Shown in pieces: positions 52,901-63,920 of a stretch of DNA of 64,000 nt. Numbering within the stretch: position 1 is the stretch's first letter; each line of letters begins with the position of its first letter. The translations under genes were made by a program, and so were the position numbers. The stretch is from positions 496,001-560,000 of the forward strand of contig CAJIZH010000003.1 of the NCBI GenBank assembly GCA_905181875.1. The letters run 5' to 3'. Under the pieces are notes generated by a model, which did no database searches, had not been told where the DNA came from, and saw only the letters and a program-made list of their open reading frames with translations. This DNA comes from Flavobacteriales bacterium UBA6770. GTDB lineage: Bacteria; Bacteroidota; Bacteroidia; Flavobacteriales_G; Salibacteraceae.

Positions 52901-53256
52901 TGGCCACAGAAAAAAATACCGCTAAAAAGAAACGCAGCATCGTTGCCGACTTGGTGAATGGGAACATTCTAACTCGAGAAACGGTTATCGACCATCTTCC
53001 CTATTTCTTGTTTTTAGCATTACTGGCATTGGTTTACATATCAACAGGGTTTCTTGCTGAGGAAAATGTCAGGAACCTAAATGCAGTCAATGGAGAAATT
53101 AAGGAACTGAGGAGCGAATACATCACCATTAAGTCAGAATTAATGTACCGAAGCAAGCAAAGCGAGGTAATTAAAATAATAATTGAAAAGGATTTAGGGC
53201 TAGAAGAGTCCTTCGAGCCACCAAAGAAAATTGTAAAAACAAAAGCCAATGAGTAA
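52900..53256 (+). CDS. ftsL: FtsL-like division protein
   Basis: A 118-residue bitopic protein: a basic cytoplasmic start (KNTAKKKRSIVADLV), one membrane helix (about 33-52, YFLFLALLALVYISTGFLA), and a periplasmic coiled coil (about 55-95, NLNAVNGEIKELRSEYITIK). Size, topology and place between rsmH and ftsI fit FtsL of the Bacteroidota, which joins the divisome with FtsQ. It overlaps ftsI by 8 bases. Confidence 0.85.
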   Translation: MATEKNTAKKKRSIVADLVNGNILTRETVIDHLPYFLFLALLALVYISTGFLAEENVRNLNAVNGEIKELRSEYITIKSELMYRSKQSEVIKIIIEKDLGLEESFEPPKKIVKTKANE

Positions 53257-55365
53257 GCAACAGAAACTCATACGGCGGGTTTACCCCATTTATATGTTGC
53301 TCATTCTATTTGGTGTGGGCATTCTCTTTAAAATAGGTCAAGTCCAATTTATTGAAGGAGATCACTGGCAAGAACTTGCTAAATCCTACTCTACTAAACA
53401 CAGAAAAATTGATGCAATTCGCGGAAATATTTATGCTTCAGATGGCAGCCTAATCGCTACATCTGTTCCAAAATATGAAGTACGATTCGATTTGAATGCC
53501 GAAGCAATAACCAATGAACTATTTGCAAAGCACATTGATTCACTTTGTCTTGAACTGTCATTATTACTTCCTGAAAAAGCTAAAAATCAATGGAAATCCG
53601 AACTGACTCAAGCTCGAAAAAATGGAGCTAGATACCACCTCGTTCGCCGAAAGCTATCATACACTCAAATTAAGAAAATGAGACAGTTCCCCATTTTTAG
53701 GCGTGGGAAATACAAAGGCGGATTTATTTCTATTCAACAAAATAAAAGAGAAAAACCATTTCAAGTTTTAGCCTCTAGAACCATTGGTTATAGCCGAGAC
53801 AATTCCAAACCTGTTGGGCTTGAAGGAGCTTATAATAAGATACTGAGTGGTACTCAAGGGCTTCAATTAATGCAGAAAATTGCTGGTGGAATCTGGATGC
53901 CTATTGAAGATGAAAACGAAATTGAGCCTGAAGATGGTTCAGATATCATTACAACAATAGATATTAATATTCAAGATGTTGCGGAAAACGCTTTATTGGA
54001 GCAGCTTATTAAACAAGACGCTGATCATGGCTGCGTAGTTCTTATGGAGGTAGCTACAGGTGAAGTAAAAGCAATTGCCAACCTCAATAAAACAAAAAGC
54101 GGTGGATACTGGGAAACCTACAATTACGCAGTTGGAGAAAGCACAGAACCGGGATCAACATTTAAACTAGCTTCATTAATTGCAGCGTTAGAAGATGGAT
54201 ATATAGACCTTGACGATAGTGTAGAAACAGGTAACGGTATGTACAAATTCTACGATCAAAAAATGTATGACTCTAAAATTGGAGGTTATGGTAAAATAAC
54301 GATAAAACGCGCCTTTGAGATTTCTTCAAATATTGCTGTAGCTCGAACAATTAATGAAAACTACAGAAATAATCCACAAAAATTTATTGATCGATTATAT
54401 AAGATGAACCTGCATCAAAAACTGGGAATCAGAAATTTACGGAGAAGGTGAGCCTAGAATTAAATCAGCGAATGACCCAACATGGAGCGGTATTTCACTT
54501 CCTTGGATTTCTCATGGTTACGAAGTGTCTCTTACTCCCCTTCAAATTCTCGCATTTTACAATGCAGTTGCAAACGATGGAAAAATGGTTAAACCTCTTT
54601 TTGTAAAAGAGATACGCAAGATTGGGAAGCCAATCAAAACATTTGAGCCCAGAATAATAAACCCAGCAATTTGCTCAAAAGCAACAATTGAAAAAGCAAA
54701 AGCAATGCTTGAGGGAGTTGTTCAACAAGGAACTGCCAAAAACTTAAGAAATGCCAATTTTAAGATTGCAGGAAAAACTGGAACGGCTCAAATCTATAAT
54801 GCAAAAACCGGATATAAAAACGACAAACAAGTAAGCTACCAAGCATCATTTGTCGGCTATTTCCCAGCTAAAAACCCTATGTATAGCTTGTATAGTGGTG
54901 GTAAATGCGCCTTCAAAAAACGTGTATTACGGAAACCTTGTTGCAGGACCAATATTTAAAGAAATTGCCGATAAAGTTTATGCTACAAGCATTCAACTGC
55001 ATGAGGAAATCAAAAACACTGCACAATTCGCCAAACGCACACCTATTCCAGTTTCCAAAAACGGTAATCGTTTTGACTTAAACAGTGTTTACTCCGAATT
55101 AAAGGTACCGTCTTTACAAAATGGAGAAAATGCAACATGGGTCGCAGCTTCTACAGGTCGAGATAAAGTGACATTATACAAGCGTGTTTTTAAGGCCGGA
55201 ATTATCCCAAACTTCATTGGAATGGATCTAAAAGATGCCATTTATATCATTGAAAACATGGGGCTAAAAGCTGACTTCACAGGTAAAGGAATTATAAAAG
55301 AACAAACGCCAAACGCAGGAACCAAGATTGAAAATTTTGATCGAGTAAAACTCATTCTTACCTAA
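53249..55365 (+). CDS. ftsI: Septal peptidoglycan transpeptidase PBP3 (two frameshifts)
   Basis: Cross-links septal peptidoglycan. N-terminal membrane helix about 11-28, pedestal domain with KHRKIDAIRGNIYASDGS, transpeptidase domain with EPGSTFKLAS (SxxK), EISSNIAVA (SxN) and KIAGKTGTAQIY (KTG), and a C-terminal PASTA domain (NFIGMDLKDAIYIIENMGL). The track breaks it into three ORFs. Frame 2 changes to 0 near 54428 (ATCAGAAAT; dropping one A gives LGIEIYGEGEPRIKS), and 0 to 1 near 54888 (AGCTTGTATAG; dropping one T gives MYSCIVVVNAPSKNVYYG). With both removed it is 704 residues and intact. The gene is essential, so errors are likelier than loss. Confidence 0.88.
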
Positions 55366-56829
55366 ATGAAATTACTAAAAGACATATTGTATCGAGTGAC
55401 TATGAATCGAGTAGTGGGTTCAACTAATATAGCTATTCAAAACATCTGTTTTGATTCAAGGGAAGTTGGACAATTCTCAGTTTTTGTTGCTATTCAAGGA
55501 ACTCAAAGTGACGGACACGACTATATTCAAAAAACCGTAGAAGCAGGCGTTTTAGCTGTTGTATGCGAAAAAATCCCTGAAGAAACGGACGAAAACGTAA
55601 CCTACGTCGAGACCAAGGACAGTAATAGTGCCCTAGCATTCATGGCATGTAATTTTTACGAAAACCCATCCAACGAATTAAAGCTTATTGGAATAACCGG
55701 TACCAACGGAAAAACTACAACAGTGACCATTCTTCACCAACTATTTATGGGTCTCGGTCATAAATGCGGCTTACTTTCAACTGTTGTAAATAAGATTCAA
55801 CGAGAAGAAACCCCTTCTACACATACTACCCCGAATCCAATTGAATTAAATCGTCTACTAAGACAAATGGTAGATGAGGGCTGCAGCCATTGTTTTATGG
55901 AAGTAAGCTCTCACGCCCTAGTGCAAAGACGTACCGAAGGTTTGAATTTCAAAATAGGAATCTTCACAAACATTACACATGAACATTTAGATTATCACGG
56001 CACATTTGATGGGTATATCAAGGCCAAAAAAATGCTCTTTGATGATTTAGGAACGAACAGCTTCGCTCTACTAAATCGTGACGATTTTCACAATGAAATA
56101 ATGGTTCAGAACACAAAAGCCAAGGTCTTTACATACGGCTTGAAAACCATGGCTGATTTCAAGTGTAAAATCATTGAAAATGATTTTACAGGACTGCTTT
56201 TAAATGTAGAAAACAAAGAAGTTTGGACAAGACTTATTGGAAGATTTAATGCTTATAACGTCCTGACCGCATATTCCACAGCCAAACTTCTAGATGAAGA
56301 CTCTACCGAGGTACTTACTGAAATCTCAAATCTCACTCCCGTTCGTGGGCGTTTCCAGCAAATCAAAGGCAGCAATGGAGTAACCGGAATTGTAGACTAC
56401 GCTCACACTCCAGATGCTTTATTAAAAGTTCTGGAAACTATAAATGAAATTAAAACAGACGACCAGCAGGTATTTACCATAATTGGCTGTGGTGGAAATC
56501 GAGACAAAACTAAACGTCCAACAATGGCAAAAATAGCTGTACAAAACAGCGATAAAGTCATCTTAACATCAGATAATCCACGAAATGAAGATCCTGAAGC
56601 CATAATTACGGACATGGAAAAAGGTGTTGATCCATTAAACTCCAAGAAAACATTGGCTATTACAAATCGAAAAGAGGCAATAAAAGCTGCAGTAAGCCAA
56701 GCAAAGTCTAACGATATCATTCTTATTGCCGGAAAAGGACACGAAACATATCAATTAGTTAGAGACCAGGTGCTTGAATTCAATGACATGGAAATTCTTA
56801 CTGAATACCTAAAACAATTTGCTTCGTAA
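55366..56829 (+). CDS. murE: UDP-MurNAc-tripeptide synthetase
   Basis: Adds the third stem-peptide residue to UDP-MurNAc-L-Ala-D-Glu. The 487-residue Mur ligase has [16 protein letters not shown] (P-loop, near residue 110), [18 protein letters not shown] and the carbamylated-Lys region [11 protein letters not shown]. The motif [12 protein letters not shown] (DNPR) near 404 is the one found in enzymes that add meso-diaminopimelate. It starts right after the ftsI stop and overlaps mraY by one base. Confidence 0.95.
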   Translation: MKLLKDILYRVTMNRVVGSTNIAIQNICFDSREVGQFSVFVAIQGTQSDGHDYIQKTVEAGVLAVVCEKIPEETDENVTYVETKDSNSALAFMACNFYENPSNELKLIGITGTNGKTTTVTILHQLFMGLGHKCGLLSTVVNKIQREETPSTHTTPNPIELNRLLRQMVDEGCSHCFMEVSSHALVQRRTEGLNFKIGIFTNITHEHLDYHGTFDGYIKAKKMLFDDLGTNSFALLNRDDFHNEIMVQNTKAKVFTYGLKTMADFKCKIIENDFTGLLLNVENKEVWTRLIGRFNAYNVLTAYSTAKLLDEDSTEVLTEISNLTPVRGRFQQIKGSNGVTGIVDYAHTPDALLKVLETINEIKTDDQQVFTIIGCGGNRDKTKRPTMAKIAVQNSDKVILTSDNPRNEDPEAIITDMEKGVDPLNSKKTLAITNRKEAIKAAVSQAKSNDIILIAGKGHETYQLVRDQVLEFNDMEILTEYLKQFAS

Positions 56830-58082
56830 TGCTATACTATCTATTTCAATATCTAAACTCAATTGACTTCCCTGGAGCAGGGGTGTTCAGTTACATCACT
56901 TTTCGCTCAGCTGTTGCTGTAATTCTATCCCTAATAATCTCAATGGTTTTTGGTAAGAATATAATTGGATGGTTGCAAAAAAAACAGTTTGGCGAAACAG
57001 TAAGGGACTTAGGTCTAGAGGGTCAAATGGCAAAGCAAGGAACCCCAACTATGGGTGGACTAATAATTCTTGCGTCAATACTAGTTCCTACATTATTGGT
57101 TGGCAAACTAGATAACGTATATGTGCAAATCATGATTATTTCCACAATAGGATTCGGAATAATTGGATTCACAGACGACTACCTGAAAATCAAATACAAA
57201 AATAAAGATGGACTTGCTGGTAAATTCAAAATTGTAGGTCAAGTTGCTATTGGATTAGTCGCTGGAGCTATGCTATATTTCAGCGACGGGACAGTTATTC
57301 GACACAAAGAACTTGCTTCTGATAGCGCCGATACAACTGAAATTCAAAGTCAATCTGAAACCAATTCGTCCAACAAAGACAGTTACACATGGCAAGAAAC
57401 CAAAGGGCTTAAAACTACCATTCCATTTATAAAAAACAATGAATTCGATTATATGTGGATTATTAGCTGGATGGGGGATTGGACCAAGAACTTTGGCTGG
57501 ATTATTTTCTTCCCCATTGTTATAATTATTACCACTGCTGTCAGTAACGGCGCAAACATGACAGATGGGCTGGATGGCCTCGCTACAGGTACCTCTGCTA
57601 TTATAGGAATTACTTTAGGAATATTCGCTTACCTAAGCGGCAATTACATATTTGCCGACTATCTCAACATAATGTACATACCAGATTCGGGAGAATTGGT
57701 AGTGTTTATAGCTGCCTTTGTCGGTGCTTGTGTTGGCTTTTTATGGTACAATTCTTACCCAGCCCAAGTATTTATGGGCGACACTGGAAGCTTATCTATC
57801 GGTGGCATTATAGCTGTCTTCGCAATTGCAATTCGTAAGGAATTATTAATTCCAATACTCTGTGGAATATTCTTAGTAGAAAACCTCTCTGTGCTGATTC
57901 AAGTAGGATACTTCAAATACACTAAAAAAAAATATGGTGAAGGAAGAAGAGTCTTTAAAATGGCACCATTACACCACCACTATCAAAAACTAGGAATACC
58001 TGAACCCAAAATTGTTGCTCGCTTCTGGATTGTTGGCATTATGCTCGCCATTATAAGTATTGTAACTCTAAAACTAAGGTAG
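56829..58082 (+). CDS. mraY: Phospho-MurNAc-pentapeptide transferase
   Basis: Makes lipid I at the inner membrane from UDP-MurNAc-pentapeptide and undecaprenyl phosphate. The 417-residue multi-pass protein has [11 protein letters not shown] near residue 71, [19 protein letters not shown] (double Asp), [15 protein letters not shown] and [12 protein letters not shown], and the end [13 protein letters not shown] polar 45-residue insert around 160-205 ([17 protein letters not shown]) is longer than in the E. coli protein and is usual in Bacteroidota, as I recall. Confidence 0.95.
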   Translation: MLYYLFQYLNSIDFPGAGVFSYITFRSAVAVILSLIISMVFGKNIIGWLQKKQFGETVRDLGLEGQMAKQGTPTMGGLIILASILVPTLLVGKLDNVYVQIMIISTIGFGIIGFTDDYLKIKYKNKDGLAGKFKIVGQVAIGLVAGAMLYFSDGTVIRHKELASDSADTTEIQSQSETNSSNKDSYTWQETKGLKTTIPFIKNNEFDYMWIISWMGDWTKNFGWIIFFPIVIIITTAVSNGANMTDGLDGLATGTSAIIGITLGIFAYLSGNYIFADYLNIMYIPDSGELVVFIAAFVGACVGFLWYNSYPAQVFMGDTGSLSIGGIIAVFAIAIRKELLIPILCGIFLVENLSVLIQVGYFKYTKKKYGEGRRVFKMAPLHHHYQKLGIPEPKIVARFWIVGIMLAIISIVTLKLR

Positions 58083-58083
58083 C

Positions 58084-59418
58084 GTGGAAAATCTGGTAGT
58101 TCTTGGAGCAGGCGAAAGTGGCTGCGGTGCTGCCATTTTGGGTAAGAAAAAAGGTTTTAATGTTTTTGTTTCAGACAAAGGAACAATTTCTAAAAAATCG
58201 AAAGACGTTCTTTCACATAACAACATTCCTTTCGAGGAGGAGAAACATTCTGAGCGACAGATATTAGATGCCGATTTGGTAATTAAAAGTCCAGGAATAC
58301 CCGATACAATTCCTTTAATTCAAGTAATTGAAAAACAAGGAATTCCAATTATTGATGAACTGGAATTTGCGAGTAGGTATTACCAAAAGCCAATAATTGC
58401 CATCACTGGATCAAACGGCAAAACAACGACTACTCTTTTGACGAGTCACGTTTTCAAAAAAGCTGGTAAAAAAGTAATTGTTGCCGGAAATATTGGGAAA
58501 AGTTTAGCAAAGCAAGTAGCGGAGGAAATAGAATCTGACTTGGCAATAATTGAAATAAGCAGCTTTCAGTTGGATAGAATTGAAGAATTCAAACCACACA
58601 TTGCCATTTTGCTCAATATTACTCCCGACCATTTGGATAGATACAATGATGACTTCGAGCAATACACAGCTTCAAAACTGCGCATTACAAAAAATCAGTC
58701 AGATAAAGATTATCTGATTTACAACATTGATGACTCTGCCATTTGCCGTTACCTCGAAAGCACAAAAACTAGGGCACAGCTTATTCCTTTTTCGTTAGAA
58801 AAGCGAGAAGGAACAGGAGCATGGATAGATAATAAGGATTTAATAATTAATATAAAAACAGGTATAACAATGTCAATTCAAAAGTTAGCATTACAGGGAA
58901 AGCATAATCTCTACAATTCGATGGCAGCAGGAGTTGCCGGTAGAATACTCGAATTAAGAAAGGAGATTATTCGAGAGAGTTTAAACGATTTTCAAAACAT
59001 TGAGCACAGATTGGAGACGGTTACTCAAGTGTGCGGCGTAAGCTATATAAATGACTCAAAGGCTACTAACGTAAATAGTACGTGGTACGCATTGGAATCT
59101 ATGGAAGAAAAAACCGTTTGGATTGTTGGAGGCGTAGACAAAGGAAACGATTACGATTCATTAATTCCATTGGTAAAAGACAAGGTTAAGGCGATTGTAT
59201 GCTTAGGGGTCGATAACTCCAAAATACACGCAGCCTTTGGTCACCTAGTAGAGGATATTTTCGATACTCAAAGCATGTATGATGCAGTAAGAGCTGCATA
59301 CAGCTTAGCTAAGAAAGGTGATTCTGTATTGTTATCTCCTGCATGTGCCAGTTTCGATTTATTCGAAAATTATGAAGATAGAGGACGTCAATTTAAAGAA
59401 GCTGCAAAAGGACTATAA
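58084..59418 (+). CDS. murD: UDP-MurNAc-L-Ala-D-Glu ligase
   Basis: Adds D-glutamate (supplied by MurI) to UDP-MurNAc-L-Ala. The 444-residue Mur ligase has VVLGAGESGCGAA at the start, ITGSNGKTTTTLLTSH near residue 107, EISSFQLDRIEEF and LNITPDHLDRYNDDFEQY. The start is GTG at 58084, one base after the mraY stop; there is no upstream ATG that fits. Confidence 0.95.
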   Translation: MENLVVLGAGESGCGAAILGKKKGFNVFVSDKGTISKKSKDVLSHNNIPFEEEKHSERQILDADLVIKSPGIPDTIPLIQVIEKQGIPIIDELEFASRYYQKPIIAITGSNGKTTTTLLTSHVFKKAGKKVIVAGNIGKSLAKQVAEEIESDLAIIEISSFQLDRIEEFKPHIAILLNITPDHLDRYNDDFEQYTASKLRITKNQSDKDYLIYNIDDSAICRYLESTKTRAQLIPFSLEKREGTGAWIDNKDLIINIKTGITMSIQKLALQGKHNLYNSMAAGVAGRILELRKEIIRESLNDFQNIEHRLETVTQVCGVSYINDSKATNVNSTWYALESMEEKTVWIVGGVDKGNDYDSLIPLVKDKVKAIVCLGVDNSKIHAAFGHLVEDIFDTQSMYDAVRAAYSLAKKGDSVLLSPACASFDLFENYEDRGRQFKEAAKGL

Positions 59419-60597
59419 TTGAAAACAATTCTAAAATATTTCAGAGGAGATAAGGCCATTTGGCTAATCGCGCTTATGCTAGCGGTGTTTAGTTTATTAC
59501 TGGTGTATAGCTCAATTGTTACCTTGGCGTACAAACACCATGGCGGCAATACTGCGTATTATCTTTTCCGTCATGGAATATTCTTAGGACTAGGTTTTGT
59601 GCTAATGTACGTTACTCACAAAATGAAGTACTCCTACTTCTCAAGAATTGCACAACTTCTATTATATGCTTCAGTACCATTACTACTACTCACGCTACTT
59701 ATTGGTTCAAACCTTAATAACGCAAGCAGGTGGCTAACTATCCCTGTTATAAATCAGTCTTTTCAGACCTCTGATTTAGCTAAGCTAGGTCTGATAATGT
59801 ACACCGCTCGTATGCTTTGGTTAAAAAAAGAGGTTCTGCACAATTTCCGTCAAGCGTTTGTACCCATTATCATACCTGTTGGTGTGGTGTGCGCATTGAT
59901 ACTTCCTGCAAACTTCTCAACAGCAGCGGTGCTTTTTAGTGCGTGTATGATTCTTATGTTTATTGGAGGCATTCCTATCAAACATTTCCTTTCACTTCTT
60001 CCTGTTGGCGTTGTTGCCCTTTCCATGATTTTTCTAATAGCTCAATTTGCACCTCAAGTTTTTCCGAGAGCTGAGACGTGGAAAAAAAGAGTGGAACGCT
60101 ATGTAGGTGACAAGAATGCAGAAGATATAGCGGGAAACTATCAAGTAGCACAAGCAAAAATCGCAATTTCTAATGGTGGTATTGTAGGGCGTGGACCAGG
60201 CAATAGCACTCAAAGAGCTTTCCTTCCTCACCCTTACTCTGATTTTATTTATGCAATTGTTCTGGAAGAATATGGTGCGTTGGGGGGCGTGTTTATACTC
60301 CTACTCTACATTATTTTGTTTTTTAGGACCATCAAAATGTCTACTAAAACAGACAAACCGTTTCCGCAACTGCTAGCCATTGGCATAAGCTTTTTAATGG
60401 TCTTTCAAGCGCTTATCAATATGGGAGTTGCTGTTAATTTATTACCTGTAACAGGACAGCCTCTGCCACTAATGAGCATGGGAGGAACCTCAACTTGGTT
60501 TACATGTATTGGGTTAGGAATAATCCTAAGTGTAAGCCGAGGAATAGATATAGAAAATAGTACAAAAACTAAACTTGACGACTATGCCATCGCCTAG
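59419..60597 (+). CDS. ftsW: Septal peptidoglycan glycosyltransferase FtsW
   Basis: A SEDS-family polymerase that builds septal glycan with FtsI. The 392-residue protein has about ten membrane helices, NNASRWLTIPVINQSFQTSDLAKLGLI near residue 96, VGRGPGNSTQRAFLPHPYSDFIYAIVLEEYG near 255 (first part the extracytoplasmic loop), and GQPLPLMSMGGTS near 347. The start is TTG, directly after the murD stop. It overlaps murG by 14 bases. Confidence 0.95.
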   Translation: MKTILKYFRGDKAIWLIALMLAVFSLLLVYSSIVTLAYKHHGGNTAYYLFRHGIFLGLGFVLMYVTHKMKYSYFSRIAQLLLYASVPLLLLTLLIGSNLNNASRWLTIPVINQSFQTSDLAKLGLIMYTARMLWLKKEVLHNFRQAFVPIIIPVGVVCALILPANFSTAAVLFSACMILMFIGGIPIKHFLSLLPVGVVALSMIFLIAQFAPQVFPRAETWKKRVERYVGDKNAEDIAGNYQVAQAKIAISNGGIVGRGPGNSTQRAFLPHPYSDFIYAIVLEEYGALGGVFILLLYIILFFRTIKMSTKTDKPFPQLLAIGISFLMVFQALINMGVAVNLLPVTGQPLPLMSMGGTSTWFTCIGLGIILSVSRGIDIENSTKTKLDDYAIA

Positions 60598-61687
60598 AGT
60601 TATCATATCTGGAGGAGGCACAGGGGGACATATATTCCCTGCCATTGCAATCGCAAATGCTATTAAAGAGCAGGCACCTAAAGCAGAAATATTGTTTGTT
60701 GGCGCTCAAGGCAGAATGGAAATGGAAAAAGTTCCCGCTGCAGGGTTTCCGATCGAAGGGCTATGGATTAGTGGATTTCAAAGGTCGTTGAGTCTAAAAA
60801 ATCTCATGTTTCCAATCAAACTGCTTCAAAGTTTACGAGCTGCCAAAATAATAATAAAAAAATTCAAACCCGATCTAGTTATTGGGACGGGTGGTTATGC
60901 CAGTGGCCCTGTACTGCGAGTTGCAACCAAAATGAAAATACCGACTTTGATTCAGGAACAAAATAGCTATGCCGGTATCACCAACAAAATTCTAGGAAAA
61001 TCAGTCAATAAAGTCTGTGTTGCATTTGAAAATATGGACAGGTTTTTTCCGGCTGTTAAGATTATTCTTACGGGAAATCCTGTAAGAAAAACAGTCATTG
61101 AAATAAATGGGAAACGGCAAAAGGCTCTAGACTTCTTCGGTTTGACTTCCGATAAAAAAACAATACTAATTATTGGAGGTAGCCTCGGTGCTAAGGCAGT
61201 TAATGATGCTATTCTTCCGCAAATAAATCGATTTGTCGATGAAGGCGTGCAGCTCATTTGGCAAACGGGAAAAGTAAGTTATGATGATGTTGCTGAAGGC
61301 ACAAAAAGCTTAAAAACTAAAGGCATTAAGGTGCATCAATTCATTGCCGACATGGACTTGGCATACGCTGCTGCTGACTTGGTGATTTCTAGAGCAGGAG
61401 CTATAGCTGTTACCGAAATCGTTCTGACCAAAAAGCCCACAATTCTAGTTCCATTACCAAGCGCAGCTGAGGATCATCAAACAAAAAATGCATTGGCTTT
61501 AACCCAACATGATGCTGCAATATTAGTGAGTAACGCTCAGGCCGCAAGCTTACTTACAGAAAAAGCTTTGGAGCTTGTCAAAGATGAGGAGGAACTCAAA
61601 AAACTATCCGAAAACATTGAACCATTTGGATTACCAAACTCAGCGGAAATTATAGCAGCAGAAGCACTCAAATTAACCAACACCTAA
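60584..61687 (+). CDS. murG: UDP-GlcNAc:lipid I GlcNAc transferase
   Basis: Turns lipid I into lipid II at the inner face of the inner membrane. From the ATG at 60584 the 367-residue protein begins MPSPRVIISGGGTGGHIFPA, the first lipid I-side glycine loop; GTGGYASGPVLR lies near residue 102, and IGGSLGAKAVND near 199 and the UDP-GlcNAc site ISRAGAIAVTEI near 267 follow. The track's TTG (60575) adds three residues. It overlaps murC by one base. Confidence 0.95.
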   Translation: MPSPRVIISGGGTGGHIFPAIAIANAIKEQAPKAEILFVGAQGRMEMEKVPAAGFPIEGLWISGFQRSLSLKNLMFPIKLLQSLRAAKIIIKKFKPDLVIGTGGYASGPVLRVATKMKIPTLIQEQNSYAGITNKILGKSVNKVCVAFENMDRFFPAVKIILTGNPVRKTVIEINGKRQKALDFFGLTSDKKTILIIGGSLGAKAVNDAILPQINRFVDEGVQLIWQTGKVSYDDVAEGTKSLKTKGIKVHQFIADMDLAYAAADLVISRAGAIAVTEIVLTKKPTILVPLPSAAEDHQTKNALALTQHDAAILVSNAQAASLLTEKALELVKDEEELKKLSENIEPFGLPNSAEIIAAEALKLTNT

Positions 61688-63054
61688 TGGACGTTCAAAA
61701 GGCAAAAAATATATTCTTTTTAGGCATTGGAGGAATCGGCATGTCTGCTATTGCAAGGTATTTTCACCAAAAGGGAATTAATGTTTCAGGTTACGATAAA
61801 ACCTATTCTAAAATAACCAATGACCTTGAAGAAGAAGGGATTCCAATAGTCTACACTGACGAAACAAATACGATATCTAAAGAAATAGATCTTGTCATTT
61901 GGACGCCAGCAATTAAACCCACACATCCGATATACCAACATTTTAAAATAAAAACAACTTCCATTCTAAAACGTTCTGAAGTACTTGGTCAATTAACACA
62001 TAGCTACAAAACAATAGCGGTTGCAGGAACTCACGGGAAGACAACTGTCGCTACATTAATAGCCCATATTTTTAACAGCAGTGATTTAGGCTGCTCTGCA
62101 TTTCTAGGTGGAATTTCCACCAATTTCAAATCCAATTTTTTATACAATCCCAATTCTCAATTTTGCGTAGTTGAAGCAGATGAATTCGATAGATCTTTCT
62201 TGAGACTTAATCCATTTATTAGCGTTATCACCTCTTGCGATGCCGACCATTTAGACATCTATGAGGATGCTGCTGACCTACGAGCAACGTTTTCAAGCTT
62301 TGCTGCTAAAACCAACCCTAAAGGAGTGTTATTCGTTAAAAAAGGACTTCCACTTTACTTACCAGCTACACCAAAAAACTACAACTATAGTATCAACGAG
62401 AGTGCGGACTTCAATTCAACCAATATCCAATTCGACGGGAATAAAACCTCCTTTAATTTCAATTTTTCCCAACAGCGAATTGAAGATCTGATAAGTTATT
62501 TTCCTGGAGAACATAATATAGAGAATGCCACTGCAGCGATCGCAGTAGCAGCATGGGCCGGTATTTCCACCGGCCACATTCGGGCAGCGTTAGAAAGCTT
62601 TAAAGGTGTTAAACGACGATTTGAGTATATCATAAATGAGCCCGATTTGGTGTTTATTGATGACTATGCACACCATCCCGAAGAGTTACGTGCTGTACTT
62701 TTATCATTAAAATCGATGTATCCAGGCCAAAATATCACTGGGATATTTCAACCCCATTTATACAGTCGTACGCGAGATTTTGCTGAAGAATTTGGCAAAA
62801 ACTTATCGCTTTTAGATGATCTTCTATTACTGGATATTTATCCCGCTAGAGAGGATCCAATTGAAGGAATTGACTCTGCAATGTTACTTGGTAAAGTAGT
62901 TATTAAAAACAAGACGTTAATAAAAAAGGAAGAACTCATATCAGGCACAGCGCTTAAAAACAAAAATTTACAAATAGTAATTACATTGGGGGCAGGAGAT
63001 ATAAGTACACTCGTCGAGCCTCTGAGGGTCACCCTATTAAAACAAAAAGGTTGA
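61687..63054 (+). CDS. murC: UDP-N-acetylmuramate-L-alanine ligase
   Basis: Starts the stem peptide by adding L-Ala to UDP-MurNAc. The 455-residue Mur ligase has FLGIGGIGMSAIARYF near residue 11, VAGTHGKTTVATLIAH near 111, VVEADEFDRSFL near 160, DADHLDIY near 185 and DYAHHPEELRA near 323. Full length. Its stop shares bases with the TTG of ftsQ. Confidence 0.95.
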   Translation: MDVQKAKNIFFLGIGGIGMSAIARYFHQKGINVSGYDKTYSKITNDLEEEGIPIVYTDETNTISKEIDLVIWTPAIKPTHPIYQHFKIKTTSILKRSEVLGQLTHSYKTIAVAGTHGKTTVATLIAHIFNSSDLGCSAFLGGISTNFKSNFLYNPNSQFCVVEADEFDRSFLRLNPFISVITSCDADHLDIYEDAADLRATFSSFAAKTNPKGVLFVKKGLPLYLPATPKNYNYSINESADFNSTNIQFDGNKTSFNFNFSQQRIEDLISYFPGEHNIENATAAIAVAAWAGISTGHIRAALESFKGVKRRFEYIINEPDLVFIDDYAHHPEELRAVLLSLKSMYPGQNITGIFQPHLYSRTRDFAEEFGKNLSLLDDLLLLDIYPAREDPIEGIDSAMLLGKVVIKNKTLIKKEELISGTALKNKNLQIVITLGAGDISTLVEPLRVTLLKQKG

Positions 63055-63917
63055 AAAGAGCATTGGAAATATTTTCTTGGATTGCACTGCTTGGCTGTGT
63101 GACTGCTCTTGTTGGGTTTACTCAAAAGCAAAAAGGCTCTCAGTCTTTGAGCACCATCTCTATTAGTATAGATAAGCCAGCAACCTCTCGCTTTGTCACT
63201 TCTGAGGACATCAAGACATTATATTCGAATCTAGGTTATCAATTCGATAACCAAAACTTATCGGCAATCGATATTCACCAGTTGGAAACGCTACTGAAAA
63301 ATAATTCATCAGTTGAGAAGGCGCAAGTATATCACTCCATCAGTGGTAAATTAATTGTCGAGATAAAAGAACGCACGCCGATTATTCGCTTGTATAACAC
63401 ACAAAATGAAAGCTTTTATCTCGATAAATTTGGGAGTCTTATGCCACTTTCCAATAAGTATGCAGCTCGTGTACTAATTGCTAACGGCGCAATTAATATC
63501 CCATTCTCAGCAGTTCACCAATTAGAACATTTAGAGGATAGGCTGAGTAAACCTTTTAGAAAACAAAATACTACCGCGGTTGAAAACACTCAACTTATTA
63601 CACGATTGAAATTAGAAGATGAAAACCTTACTGGAGCTGCTCAACTGAAGCAATTGTTTGACTTAGCGCACTTTATTAGTAATGACAAATTTTGGAATTC
63701 TCAAATTTCTCAGATTTTCGTAAATAAGAACAATGATATTGAAATGATTCCAAGGGTTGGTAATCACACCATTGTTCTTGGAGAAGCTACAGAATTAGAA
63801 GAAAAGTTTCAAAAACTCCTTATATTCTATAAAAAAGGATTAAATAATACTGGTTGGAATAACTATTCCGATATCAATTTAAAGTACAAAAATCAAGTTG
63901 TCTGCACTAAACGATAA
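63051..63917 (+). CDS. ftsQ: Division protein FtsQ
   Basis: A 288-residue bitopic divisome protein. A TTG start gives MKRALEIFSWIALLGCVTALVG, one membrane helix (about 6-24). A POTRA-like domain follows (about 37-110: ISIDKPATSRFVTSEDIKTL, HSISGKLIVEIKERTPI), then a beta domain (DKFGSLMPLSNKYAARVLI). Size and place between murC and ftsA support the call. The start overlaps the murC stop as TTGA, so translation is likely coupled. Confidence 0.9.
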   Translation: MKRALEIFSWIALLGCVTALVGFTQKQKGSQSLSTISISIDKPATSRFVTSEDIKTLYSNLGYQFDNQNLSAIDIHQLETLLKNNSSVEKAQVYHSISGKLIVEIKERTPIIRLYNTQNESFYLDKFGSLMPLSNKYAARVLIANGAINIPFSAVHQLEHLEDRLSKPFRKQNTTAVENTQLITRLKLEDENLTGAAQLKQLFDLAHFISNDKFWNSQISQIFVNKNNDIEMIPRVGNHTIVLGEATELEEKFQKLLIFYKKGLNNTGWNNYSDINLKYKNQVVCTKR

Positions 63918-63920
63918 ATT

